From the NCBI GenBank assembly GCA_037968815.1, contig JBBKWF010000011.1, positions 434,001 to 498,000 on the forward strand: DNA of 64,000 nt, in the 5' to 3' direction. The position numbers and the translations under genes were made by a program. The notes under the pieces are model-generated. The model was given only the letters and a program-made list of their open reading frames with translations. It was not told where the DNA came from and made no database searches. The first letter of the stretch is position 1. Each line of letters begins with the position of its first letter. This stretch comes from Pseudopedobacter sp037968815 (GTDB taxonomy: Bacteria > Bacteroidota > Bacteroidia > Sphingobacteriales > Sphingobacteriaceae). Below, one piece after another: positions 1-7,905 of this stretch.

Positions 1-1470
1 ATCGCCTAATTTATAGTAGAAAAACCTAATTGCTTGCAAAGACTCTGTAGGTGTATAAGGTATAGAAGACACCGCTGCAGTTGGCGCTATAAAACCTCTA
101 TCATTATTTGGAGAACTTGCTGTATAACCACCTTTGATATCACTTGCTGTTAAGCCCCAGCTATCCTGAGAGTATCCAAATTTTAAAGGATCTAACACAC
201 AGTAATTATAATTAATTTTGCTGTGTGCTTTTGCCTGAGTTTCATAATTAGCGTAATCATCCGTTAACGAAGTTGGATTTAAAGCCATAAAAGAATAATG
301 CTCAAAAAACAACGGACCTCCGTTTGCAGTACCTAAAGGCAAAGTAACGCCATAATAATTACTACCATTTTTCATCCCCCCGTTAGCCGCCCAACCTGTA
401 TCATAAACTGATTTAGGAATAGTGTGCGTAGTTGATGAAGCTGCTAAAACATACACCATTAAAGATTCGTTCCAACCACTGATGGGTAAATTAATATCCC
501 ATTCATAATTTGGACTCCAATGCCAGTATAACCTATCGCCCCCCCCTTTTCTAAACCAATCCCATTCTACATTATTATATAATTGATTAATATCTGCTCT
601 TAATTGAGTTTCTCCAGCATCAGCACCGTTAAAAAACTGCCTAGCTACTAAGAGACCTTCCATCAAAAAAGATGTTTCTACTAAATCTGCACCATTATCT
701 TTAGCACTAAAAGGTTGTACTTTGCCGGTATTTCCATTAATCCAATGAGGGAATACTCCATGAAATGTATCTGCAGTTTTTAAGAATGCTACAACTTTCT
801 GTAGACGGATTAAACCTTCGCTTTTGGTAATGAAATTTCTATTAATTCCTACTACAATACTCATGATCCCGAAACCAGAGCCACCTGTAGTTACTACATC
901 ACCTGAGGTATTTCTTTCTCTGGCCAATCCGCTGTTTGGATGTGCAAAATCCCAAAAGTATTTAAAAGTTTGTTTTTGAATTAAGGTCAATAATTCTTCA
1001 TCACTAATTCTTGGAAACTTATCTACATTGCTAAAACTTGTTTGAAGATTGATGGTTGGTGAGTTTAAAATTTTACCGCCCTTTTCTGTTTCTAGTTGAT
1101 CAGGTATAATAATTTGGTAGGATGAAAAAGGTTCTAAATCTACCGAAGGAGTTAGAACTAGTGTCTTATTTTCATTGGTAAAAACTGTATTTACAGTAAC
1201 TGAATTTCCGCTGACTTTTTTCCAAGTTATTTTAGAACCAGCACTTACTGTTATTGCTTCCGAAAAAGAAATCTCTATTGTTGGAGATACTCCAATAGCT
1301 TTATAAGTATGAGTAGTATTAAACAGGTTATTTACTGTATAAGTCAATATCCCGTCTTTATACGGTTCAGATACGTCAGTTTTTTTTTTACTGCATGACG
1401 AAAGAACTATTCCTATGAGAAGAATAGATAAGATATTAAATCCGAAATTATTGTTATAAATGGATTTCAT
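1..1470 (-). CDS. GH144-type endo-beta-1,2-glucanase lipoprotein, 3' end outside window
   Basis: This reading frame stays open from the ATG at 1470 to the window edge (490 codons), so the C-terminus is missing. It begins with a lipoprotein signal (LSSC, Cys26), then an Ig-like/Big_5-type module at about residues 45-130, then the long domain known as glycoamylase PF10091, now family GH144. Family hallmarks are visible: YFWDFAHPNSGLARER, GGSGFGIMSIV, HGVFPHWING and NGADLVETSFLMEGLL. Characterised GH144 enzymes cut beta-1,2-glucan to sophorooligosaccharides; older databases call the family glucoamylase. It is the last gene of PUL1 and lies behind a terminator that follows the DUF4886 gene, so it may have its own promoter or depend on read-through. 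The family call is firm; substrate is inferred from family. Confidence 0.88.
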   Translation of the reverse strand, partial: MKSIYNNNFGFNILSILLIGIVLSSCSKKKTDVSEPYKDGILTYTVNNLFNTTHTYKAIGVSPTIEISFSEAITVSAGSKITWKKVSGNSVTVNTVFTNENKTLVLTPSVDLEPFSSYQIIIPDQLETEKGGKILNSPTINLQTSFSNVDKFPRISDEELLTLIQKQTFKYFWDFAHPNSGLARERNTSGDVVTTGGSGFGIMSIVVGINRNFITKSEGLIRLQKVVAFLKTADTFHGVFPHWINGNTGKVQPFSAKDNGADLVETSFLMEGLLVARQFFNGADAGETQLRADINQLYNNVEWDWFRKGGGDRLYWHWSPNYEWDINLPISGWNESLMVYVLAASSTTHTIPKSVYDTGWAANGGMKNGSNYYGVTLPLGTANGGPLFFEHYSFMALNPTSLTDDYANYETQAKAHSKINYNYCVLDPLKFGYSQDSWGLTASDIKGGYTASSPNNDRGFIAPTAAVSSIPYTPTESLQAIRFFYYKLGD

Positions 1471-1510
1471 TAGAAATAGTGTAAGATGTTTGAAATGCAG
1501 CGAAACATAA

Positions 1511-1545
1511 AAAAAACGGCTTTCACTAAGAGGAAAGCCGTTTTT
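1511..1545 (-). terminator. Intrinsic terminator after the DUF4886 gene
   Basis: The inverted repeat AAACGGCTTTC / GAAAGCCGTTT has an 8-base loop. On the minus strand it is followed by a T-run, just after the DUF4886 stop codon and before the GH144 start. It would end or attenuate the PUL1 transcript. The stem is also flanked by T on the plus strand, so it could work in both directions. Confidence 0.8.
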
Positions 1546-1549
1546 ACTA

Positions 1550-3049
1550 TTAATTAGATGTTATTTTTGCAGCATTGATATAAAAATATCCGTTAGAAGT
1601 ATCGTTACCCACACCAGCTGTTACGGAGATTGTTATTTTACCATTAGCATTAGGTTTGATATCCTTAATTACTGCAACTTCAACAGCGTTAGAGGCTGCA
1701 TTGATAGTATCGTTACCAGAGTTTAGACCAGTCACAGTATATTTAGTTGCTCTATTGCCACTTGCTGCCCTTGACCCAAAGAAACTAAAACTATAAGACT
1801 TGTCTGGCAACAAACCAGAAAGCTCTAAGTCACTTGTTGGGGTAATAGTACTACCAAAAGGTAAGTAAGCACTACCAAAAAAGTTACGCTGTGATACATT
1901 ATTCGGCATATTCATCGAATTTACTGTACCAGTAGAACCATTGGTATTTACACCTACAAAACGATTAATTACTTCAATTGACATTCCTACAAAAACGTTA
2001 AGACTATCTTTCAAGTTTATTTTTGCACCTTCAGAAAAAGAACTCATCATGTTCCATGAAGGGGTAACTGAATTACCACCAAAATCAATTAAAACTGCAC
2101 TTGTAAGAGGAATCGGCTCTGCCTCATATGTAGACATTGAGGTAACTTCAAAAGGTTTTAACGCCGCCAAATGAGCTGCATTTTGTGCTACTTTAACCTC
2201 AAAAGCAGAAAAACCTCCTGTATAAGTGTTACCTACTACAGATACTCCGAATATTTTCTCATACCAAGTACAAGCGGCAACGTATTCACCTATAGTGTTT
2301 AGATGATAACCATCTCCCACGTTAAAACTATCTCCTAATGCACTAGTTCTTGCATTTTGGATAGCTGTGCCAGCTGGCACTACCATATCTATTGCAGCTA
2401 CGCTTGTAATGTTTTGCGATACATTCATAATCGCATTATACATTGTTGTTTGATTATTGTTATAATTATTAAAAGCGCTGTAGGAGCTAGTTTGTGCATA
2501 AGCCCATGTTTGGTGATAGATGTACTTTACATTTGGGTTTGTAGCTCTAGCTTTAACATAATTGTAAACCGCTGGTAAATCTGCCTGTACAGTTTCTAAT
2601 TGTCCTGAGTTTGGACTTGCTTGTTGAAAACTGATATAGTCCCAAGGCTCATCTTCTAAAACTCTAAGTATAGAAGTTGTTAGGTAAGTTGTTTTTACAC
2701 CATCTGAAGTGATTTTACGGTATTGATAAGCCGAAGTGTTATTCTCAACATTATTTTTATGAGTTGCTAAAGATGCTCCTCCAATGTACATGTTTCCAAC
2801 AATAACTGTTTTACCGGTTGCTTTTGCTAAGTCGTAAAAATTACTTTCTAAAGCATCTTCAGAAAAGCTATTTCCAATAGCTAAAACTTTTATAACCCCA
2901 TCATTGGCATTACCGCCAAAGGTTGAAGGGTCTGCGTCTGCAATACCCCATGGATTACCGTCTTTAGCGCAAGCGCTAGTCAATAGCATAACCAATACCG
3001 TAAGGAAGGTTAAGCTGTGTTTTTTTAATATTTTAAACCAATTTTCCAT
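1550..3049 (-). CDS. DUF4886 / SGNH-hydrolase-like lipoprotein of PUL1
   Basis: The predicted product is a lipoprotein of about 499 residues. I chose the ATG at 3049, because an upstream in-frame ATG at 3079 would overlap susD and place ten extra residues before the signal peptide; the chosen start gives a proper lipobox (TSAC, Cys27). The first half carries the SGNH-like blocks of DUF4886: LAIGNSFSEDA (nucleophile Ser block) and a late DGYHLNTIGEY (Asp-His block). The second half looks like a beta-sandwich module that may bind sugar. DUF4886 proteins are often encoded in PULs and may be carbohydrate esterases, but I know no proven activity to assign. It follows susD directly and is probably co-transcribed with it. 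Confidence 0.8.
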   Translation of the reverse strand: MENWFKILKKHSLTFLTVLVMLLTSACAKDGNPWGIADADPSTFGGNANDGVIKVLAIGNSFSEDALESNFYDLAKATGKTVIVGNMYIGGASLATHKNNVENNTSAYQYRKITSDGVKTTYLTTSILRVLEDEPWDYISFQQASPNSGQLETVQADLPAVYNYVKARATNPNVKYIYHQTWAYAQTSSYSAFNNYNNNQTTMYNAIMNVSQNITSVAAIDMVVPAGTAIQNARTSALGDSFNVGDGYHLNTIGEYVAACTWYEKIFGVSVVGNTYTGGFSAFEVKVAQNAAHLAALKPFEVTSMSTYEAEPIPLTSAVLIDFGGNSVTPSWNMMSSFSEGAKINLKDSLNVFVGMSIEVINRFVGVNTNGSTGTVNSMNMPNNVSQRNFFGSAYLPFGSTITPTSDLELSGLLPDKSYSFSFFGSRAASGNRATKYTVTGLNSGNDTINAASNAVEVAVIKDIKPNANGKITISVTAGVGNDTSNGYFYINAAKITSN

Positions 3050-3068
3050 CTTTTTATGAATTAATGAA

Positions 3069-4601
3069 TTAGTAACCAAAATTTTGAGTTAATACACCAT
3101 TACTCAAATCTATTTGAGTTTGTGGGATAGGTAGTAGTTCATGTTTACCTACTGTAAAGCTTTTTCCTTGTGCTTGCATTTCTGTTGCTGCAGTACCATA
3201 CCTTACTAAGTCAAAGAAACGCTCGTGTTCCATTCCAAGCTCTACTCTTCTTTCATGACGGATTGCATTACGAACAATTTCTTCATCAGTTGATACAATA
3301 TCTGGTAAAGCACCTGAAACTGTAGCTTCTCTTCTTGCTCTTGCTCTAACACTGTTTAAAGCATCTACCGCTTTAGCAATATTTACTGCACCACCTATCT
3401 CATTAGCTGCTTCAGCATAAACTAAAACTATATCCGCATAACGTATTAATCTTATGTTCATCCACCATGCAGAACGGCTACCAATTAAAGCTTGTTTATC
3501 TCTTGGTGTAGAGATTTTATTATTATAACGTGGATTTGGTAAGCCTGTTGGCACATCTTCTCCCCATAATGACTTTCCGCCAGCATATAGAATAGTTCTA
3601 GCTTTACGTGGATCATTTGCCTCATATGCAGCTTCCAATGCAGTACTTGGTACATTAAAACCCCATCCTAAATTCCAGTCACCTGTACCCCTTACACCTT
3701 GTATTTGGTTATATTGAGTACCAAAGTTAGTCTGTACAGATGGTGTTGCTGTAGCTTGAACCTCTAAAATTGATTCTTTAGAGTTTTCCCCTTCTTCATC
3801 AAATATATCTGAATAATCAACACTTAAATCATATTGACCAGAGGTCATTACCAAGTTAGCAGTGTTCATTGCTAATGAGTATTTTTTCTGTTGTAAATAA
3901 ACTTTAGCCAATAATGCATTTGCAGCACCTTGAGTAATACGCCCTACAAAAGCGTCTGAGTAACTAGGTTTTAGGTTTGCTGCTGCATATTGTAAGTCAT
4001 TCTCTATAAATGCATAAACTTGGGCAGGTGTGCTTTGTGGCACATTTGAAGCCGATGCAGATCCTGTAGTAACAGAGTCTATAATTGGCACTCTACCGTA
4101 AGAACGCACCAACATAAAATAAGCATATGCTCTAAAAAAACGAGCTTGTGCCTCCGCGTCAATTTTTAAATCTGGAGCAGTATTTGGGTTGGGGTCATTT
4201 TTTATCCTATCCAAAATATAATTTGCCTTTCCAACTAAATTTAAATGCCCTAACCATAATGAGTTTACTAGGCCATTAGTAGGTGTTACCGTAAACTCAT
4301 CTAGCTCTTTACTATTTGGGCTATCTGCTGCAGTACTACCTTTATCAGCATCATCACTCCGCATACTTGTGGTAGCTACAAAAGCAAACACAGTTACATC
4401 GTAACTATTTAAAGTAGAATAAGCTCCGTTGATAAATTGATCATAAGGACCTGAGCCTCCTGGGTAAGGATAGTTATCTTGATTATAAGAACCTTGTGCT
4501 TGGCGATCGAGGAAATCTTCGTTACACCCCGCGAAAATGGTAACCAATGCCAATAAAAGCATTGTTCCATAAATTTTTTTCCTGTTATTGAATAATTTCA
4601 T
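3069..4601 (-). CDS. SusD/RagB-family nutrient-binding lipoprotein (PUL1)
   Basis: This 510-residue protein is the surface lid that binds glycan over the partner SusC channel. It has a lipobox (FAGC, Cys26) followed by NEDFLDR, the usual start of mature SusD proteins. TPR-like helices follow, with LNSVRARARRE and the C-terminal block IRHERRVELGMEHERFFDLVRYG, which is diagnostic of the RagB/SusD family. It starts 21 bases after the susC stop and is followed by the DUF4886 gene, so susC-susD-DUF4886 is an operon. Family identity is certain; the ligand (perhaps sophorooligosaccharides) is inferred from the GH144 neighbour. Confidence 0.95.
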   Translation of the reverse strand: MKLFNNRKKIYGTMLLLALVTIFAGCNEDFLDRQAQGSYNQDNYPYPGGSGPYDQFINGAYSTLNSYDVTVFAFVATTSMRSDDADKGSTAADSPNSKELDEFTVTPTNGLVNSLWLGHLNLVGKANYILDRIKNDPNPNTAPDLKIDAEAQARFFRAYAYFMLVRSYGRVPIIDSVTTGSASASNVPQSTPAQVYAFIENDLQYAAANLKPSYSDAFVGRITQGAANALLAKVYLQQKKYSLAMNTANLVMTSGQYDLSVDYSDIFDEEGENSKESILEVQATATPSVQTNFGTQYNQIQGVRGTGDWNLGWGFNVPSTALEAAYEANDPRKARTILYAGGKSLWGEDVPTGLPNPRYNNKISTPRDKQALIGSRSAWWMNIRLIRYADIVLVYAEAANEIGGAVNIAKAVDALNSVRARARREATVSGALPDIVSTDEEIVRNAIRHERRVELGMEHERFFDLVRYGTAATEMQAQGKSFTVGKHELLPIPQTQIDLSNGVLTQNFGY

Positions 4602-4622
4602 GTTTTATGTTTTTAATGGTCT

Positions 4623-7600
4623 TTAAAAAGTTACGTTAACACCAAAAGTGTAAACTGCTGGTATTGGATAAACTCCATTATCTGCTCCACCACCTAGAAT
4701 AGAAGAAATTGGAACTTCTGGTGAATAACCAGTTGTTTTACTCCAAGTTTTTAGATTTTGTCCACTTAGATATAACCTTAAATTGCTTATAGCAACTTTT
4801 TGAAGTGTTTTATTGTTATTAAAGGTATAACCTAATTGTAGCGTACGTATTCTAAAGTAATCTCCAGGCTCTAAATAATGATTACTAAATACATAGTTAT
4901 TAGGGCGTGTGTTATCTAAAATTGGTTCAACATTAGAAGTACCAGGACCTGTCCATGCATTTGCTCTGTTACTTTCATAGTTGATTACCGCAAACCTTGA
5001 AGTACGTCTTTGGGTATAAACATAATTACCTGCAACACCTTGTCCTTGTGCTAAAACATCGAAGTTTTTGTAAGCAAGGTTTACGCTAACTCCATAATTC
5101 CAATCTGGTACTGGGTTACCTAAGTTTACTCTATCTGCTTCGGTAATTACACCATCCTCGTTAACATCTTCATAAGCAATATCACCGGGAGCTGATGTAC
5201 CGTCACTGTTTACGGCCATGTTTGCCATTTGTGAAAAAGTTTGGTAAATCCCTATTTGACGATATCCGTAAAAGTAACCGATTGGACTTCCAGAATTGGT
5301 TTTGTTAGCACCACCATTTCCTATCAATTGGAAATTAAACCCATCTCCGATAGATTCAACATTATTTTTGTTATAACTAAAATTAGGGTTAATGCTATAA
5401 GTAAAGTCATCTCCAATCTTATCTTTAAAGCCTAAATTTACTTCAACACCTCTATTTTTAATAGTACCTAAGTTTGTTAACAAACGCTTAGTATCATTTG
5501 GCACTTCCACGTAAGTAAGAATATCTTTTGTTGTTCTATCATAAACGGCAATATCTCCAGTTAATCTTTGCCCTAAAGCACTAAAGTCTATACCTAAATC
5601 AAAACCACGTACCACTTCCCAATGCAAATTAGGATCTGGAATATAAGCGGGAGATACAGATGGATAGACGTTATCCCCAAACACACCAACATCAGATGTG
5701 TTTAGACCTGGCAAGTATAAGTTTTCTCCGAATCCATTGGCATTTCCAATAGTACCCCAAGCGGCTCTTAACTTCAAGAAATCAATAGATTTAACATCTT
5801 TAAAGAAAGACTCTTCACTAATTACCCAACCTAATCCTAAACTTCCAAATGTACCCCATCTATTTTGAGGCGCAAATTTAGAAATACCATCTCTTCTAAT
5901 AGATGTATTAACAAGATACTTATTGTTAAAAGCATAGTTAACCCTACCAAAATATGACATTTGTGAAGATTCTGCACCGCCACCACCAGCTGTTGGAGAT
6001 GGGCTAGAGTTATTTACAACACCTAAGTACCAGAAATCAGGATCGTTAGGGATATTTAAATTATTGTCTCTTCTAAAAGCATTTAATGTTGTACTTCCTG
6101 TATACAGAGAAGATAAACCAACCAAAGCTGTTACTTTATGAAGTTCATTAAAAGTATGATCATAAGTTACAGTATGGTCTTGTTGGTATTTACGAAACTC
6201 ATCTTGTCTCTGAGCAACTGAAGTATATATACTAGCATCATATGTAGTATCTGTTGGACTATAAACGCCACTATATGTTTCACCTAAATTGATAAAAGAG
6301 TAAGGTAACGCACTATAGTCTCTTGTACCATTAAAACTTAAATCCGTATAAACAGCAGATCTCAGTTTAAAATCTTTCAAAAACTTAATTTCCGCAAAAA
6401 GATTAGCTACTGCTCTGTAGCCTTTATTTACAGAAGTATTATCGTTTCTGTTTAAAGTTGCAATTGGGTTACCCACCTGTGCTCTTTGGAAGCTAGGCAT
6501 ACTATAATAAGTATTTTCATCAAACTGTACAGGCACAATTGGCGCTGCCCATAAAGCATTATTTAAGGTCACATCTGTTGGGTTCCTATCATAATGAAAA
6601 GCATTAATATCTCCGCCAATTTTAATGTTTTTATTAATATTAAACTCTTGGTTTAACCGAGCAGTATATTTTTTGAAACCACTGTTTCTTACTACACCGT
6701 CTTGATTGCTATAACCTAAGTTTATTAAAGTAGTGCTACTTTCTCCACTTTTCGAAATACTTAAGTTATTTGTATTAAGAGATGCATCTCTTAATATCAA
6801 ATCTTGCCAATTAGTACTAGCATTATAGTTTCTGTAATCAAAAGCTTCTCCACCAATATTGGTTAATTGAGCAGAGTATAACCTTTTAAAAGTATCTCCA
6901 TCAGCAACCTCAATTTGATTTGGTACAGTTTGAACACCTACAGTACTTTGAAAAGTGATTCTAGTTTTACCTTTAGCAGCTCTTTTTGTAGTTATAACTA
7001 TAACCCCACTACCACCTTGTATACCAAATATAGCGATGGAAGAAGGATCTTTTAATACTTCAATACTTTCAATATCATCTGAATTCAAGTAATCGACATT
7101 ATCCTGAAATACTCCATCAACTACATAAAGTATTTTTGAAGAGTTTGTACTAATAACTCCTCTAAGTCTTAATGTTGGTCCTTCACCAGGAACACCACTA
7201 TTTACCAGAGTTAAACCCGATACGCGTCCTTGTAAAGAAGAAAGTGGATTAGTGTTAGGTGACTTTGAAATATCCTCACCACTTACAGAAGTAATAGAAC
7301 CGGTTAAATCTCTTTTTCTCTGAGAACCATATCCAATAACTACAACCTGATCAAGTTCGTTTAATGCAGATAATAAGGATATATTAATTTGAGCCTGGTT
7401 AGTATAAACAACCTCTTGGCTTTTATAACCAAGGTAACTAAATACTAATGTTGAGTTTGGCGGAACATTAAATGCATAATTCCCGTTAACATCGGTTTGT
7501 GTGCCTGTGGCAGAATTTTTAATCTTTACACTTACGCCAATCAAGGTTTCTTTTGTTGTGGCATCAGTAACCTTACCGGTAACCTTAATTTGTGCCGACC

Positions 7601-7652
7601 CTTGAAAATAGCAGAAAGCGCATAGCAATAACAGTAGAGCTTTTTGTTTCAT
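4623..7652 (-). CDS. SusC/RagA-family TonB-dependent glycan importer (PUL1)
   Basis: This 1009-residue outer-membrane beta-barrel uses TonB energy to import oligosaccharides with the SusD lid. In order it shows a Sec signal peptide (1-20), a CarboxypepD_reg-like beta-sandwich (about 24-105), the SusC hallmark VVIGYGSQRKRDLTGS before the plug (about 115-230, with ILYVVDGV and EVLKDPSSIAIFG), then the barrel, ending in an aromatic-rich strand with final Phe. It has no STN domain, so it is not expected to signal through FecR/sigma; control more likely comes from the adjacent SusR-like regulator. It is the first gene of the PUL1 operon, and its 250-bp upstream region carries repeated motifs. Confidence 0.96.
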   Translation of the reverse strand: MKQKALLLLLCAFCYFQGSAQIKVTGKVTDATTKETLIGVSVKIKNSATGTQTDVNGNYAFNVPPNSTLVFSYLGYKSQEVVYTNQAQINISLLSALNELDQVVVIGYGSQRKRDLTGSITSVSGEDISKSPNTNPLSSLQGRVSGLTLVNSGVPGEGPTLRLRGVISTNSSKILYVVDGVFQDNVDYLNSDDIESIEVLKDPSSIAIFGIQGGSGVIVITTKRAAKGKTRITFQSTVGVQTVPNQIEVADGDTFKRLYSAQLTNIGGEAFDYRNYNASTNWQDLILRDASLNTNNLSISKSGESSTTLINLGYSNQDGVVRNSGFKKYTARLNQEFNINKNIKIGGDINAFHYDRNPTDVTLNNALWAAPIVPVQFDENTYYSMPSFQRAQVGNPIATLNRNDNTSVNKGYRAVANLFAEIKFLKDFKLRSAVYTDLSFNGTRDYSALPYSFINLGETYSGVYSPTDTTYDASIYTSVAQRQDEFRKYQQDHTVTYDHTFNELHKVTALVGLSSLYTGSTTLNAFRRDNNLNIPNDPDFWYLGVVNNSSPSPTAGGGGAESSQMSYFGRVNYAFNNKYLVNTSIRRDGISKFAPQNRWGTFGSLGLGWVISEESFFKDVKSIDFLKLRAAWGTIGNANGFGENLYLPGLNTSDVGVFGDNVYPSVSPAYIPDPNLHWEVVRGFDLGIDFSALGQRLTGDIAVYDRTTKDILTYVEVPNDTKRLLTNLGTIKNRGVEVNLGFKDKIGDDFTYSINPNFSYNKNNVESIGDGFNFQLIGNGGANKTNSGSPIGYFYGYRQIGIYQTFSQMANMAVNSDGTSAPGDIAYEDVNEDGVITEADRVNLGNPVPDWNYGVSVNLAYKNFDVLAQGQGVAGNYVYTQRRTSRFAVINYESNRANAWTGPGTSNVEPILDNTRPNNYVFSNHYLEPGDYFRIRTLQLGYTFNNNKTLQKVAISNLRLYLSGQNLKTWSKTTGYSPEVPISSILGGGADNGVYPIPAVYTFGVNVTF

Positions 7653-7677
7653 AATTTTAATTTGAGTTAATAATTGG

Positions 7678-7705
7678 TAGTGTAAAAGTGATAGTTTTTA
7701 CACTA
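7678..7705. promoter_or_regulatory. Inverted repeat in the susC leader of PUL1
   Basis: TAGTGTAAAA (7678-7687) and TTTTACACTA (7696-7705) form a perfect 10-bp inverted repeat with an 8-base spacer, ending 26 bases upstream of the susC start. It could be an operator or a leader hairpin. The symmetry is directly visible; the role is inferred. Confidence 0.5.
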
Positions 7706-7727
7706 TCTATCAAATAAACCACCTCAA

Positions 7728-7905
7728 CATCACTACATCAAGAACTAATCCAACATACTTCTAAAAGCTAAAAAAAGACTAATAAGAGCCAAAAACGTCG
7801 ATTAAATATCAACAAGCCCTTTTCATGACTACATCATTCAACTAAAAAAAACAAATAAAATACAGACAAATATCTACACCTATGAGAGGTAATGATGTAG
7901 TGCTA
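7728..7905. promoter_or_regulatory. Repeated CATSACTACATCA motif between regulator and susC
   Basis: CATCACTACATCA (7728-7740) and CATGACTACATCA (7824-7836) match at 12 of 13 positions as direct repeats 96 bases apart. An inverted copy of the core, TGATGTAGTG (7893-7902), ends just before the regulator stop codon. The only PUL regulator encoded here is the adjacent LuxR-type protein, so these are candidate binding sites for it. No clear TAnnTTTG promoter box could be assigned in this region. Confidence 0.45.
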
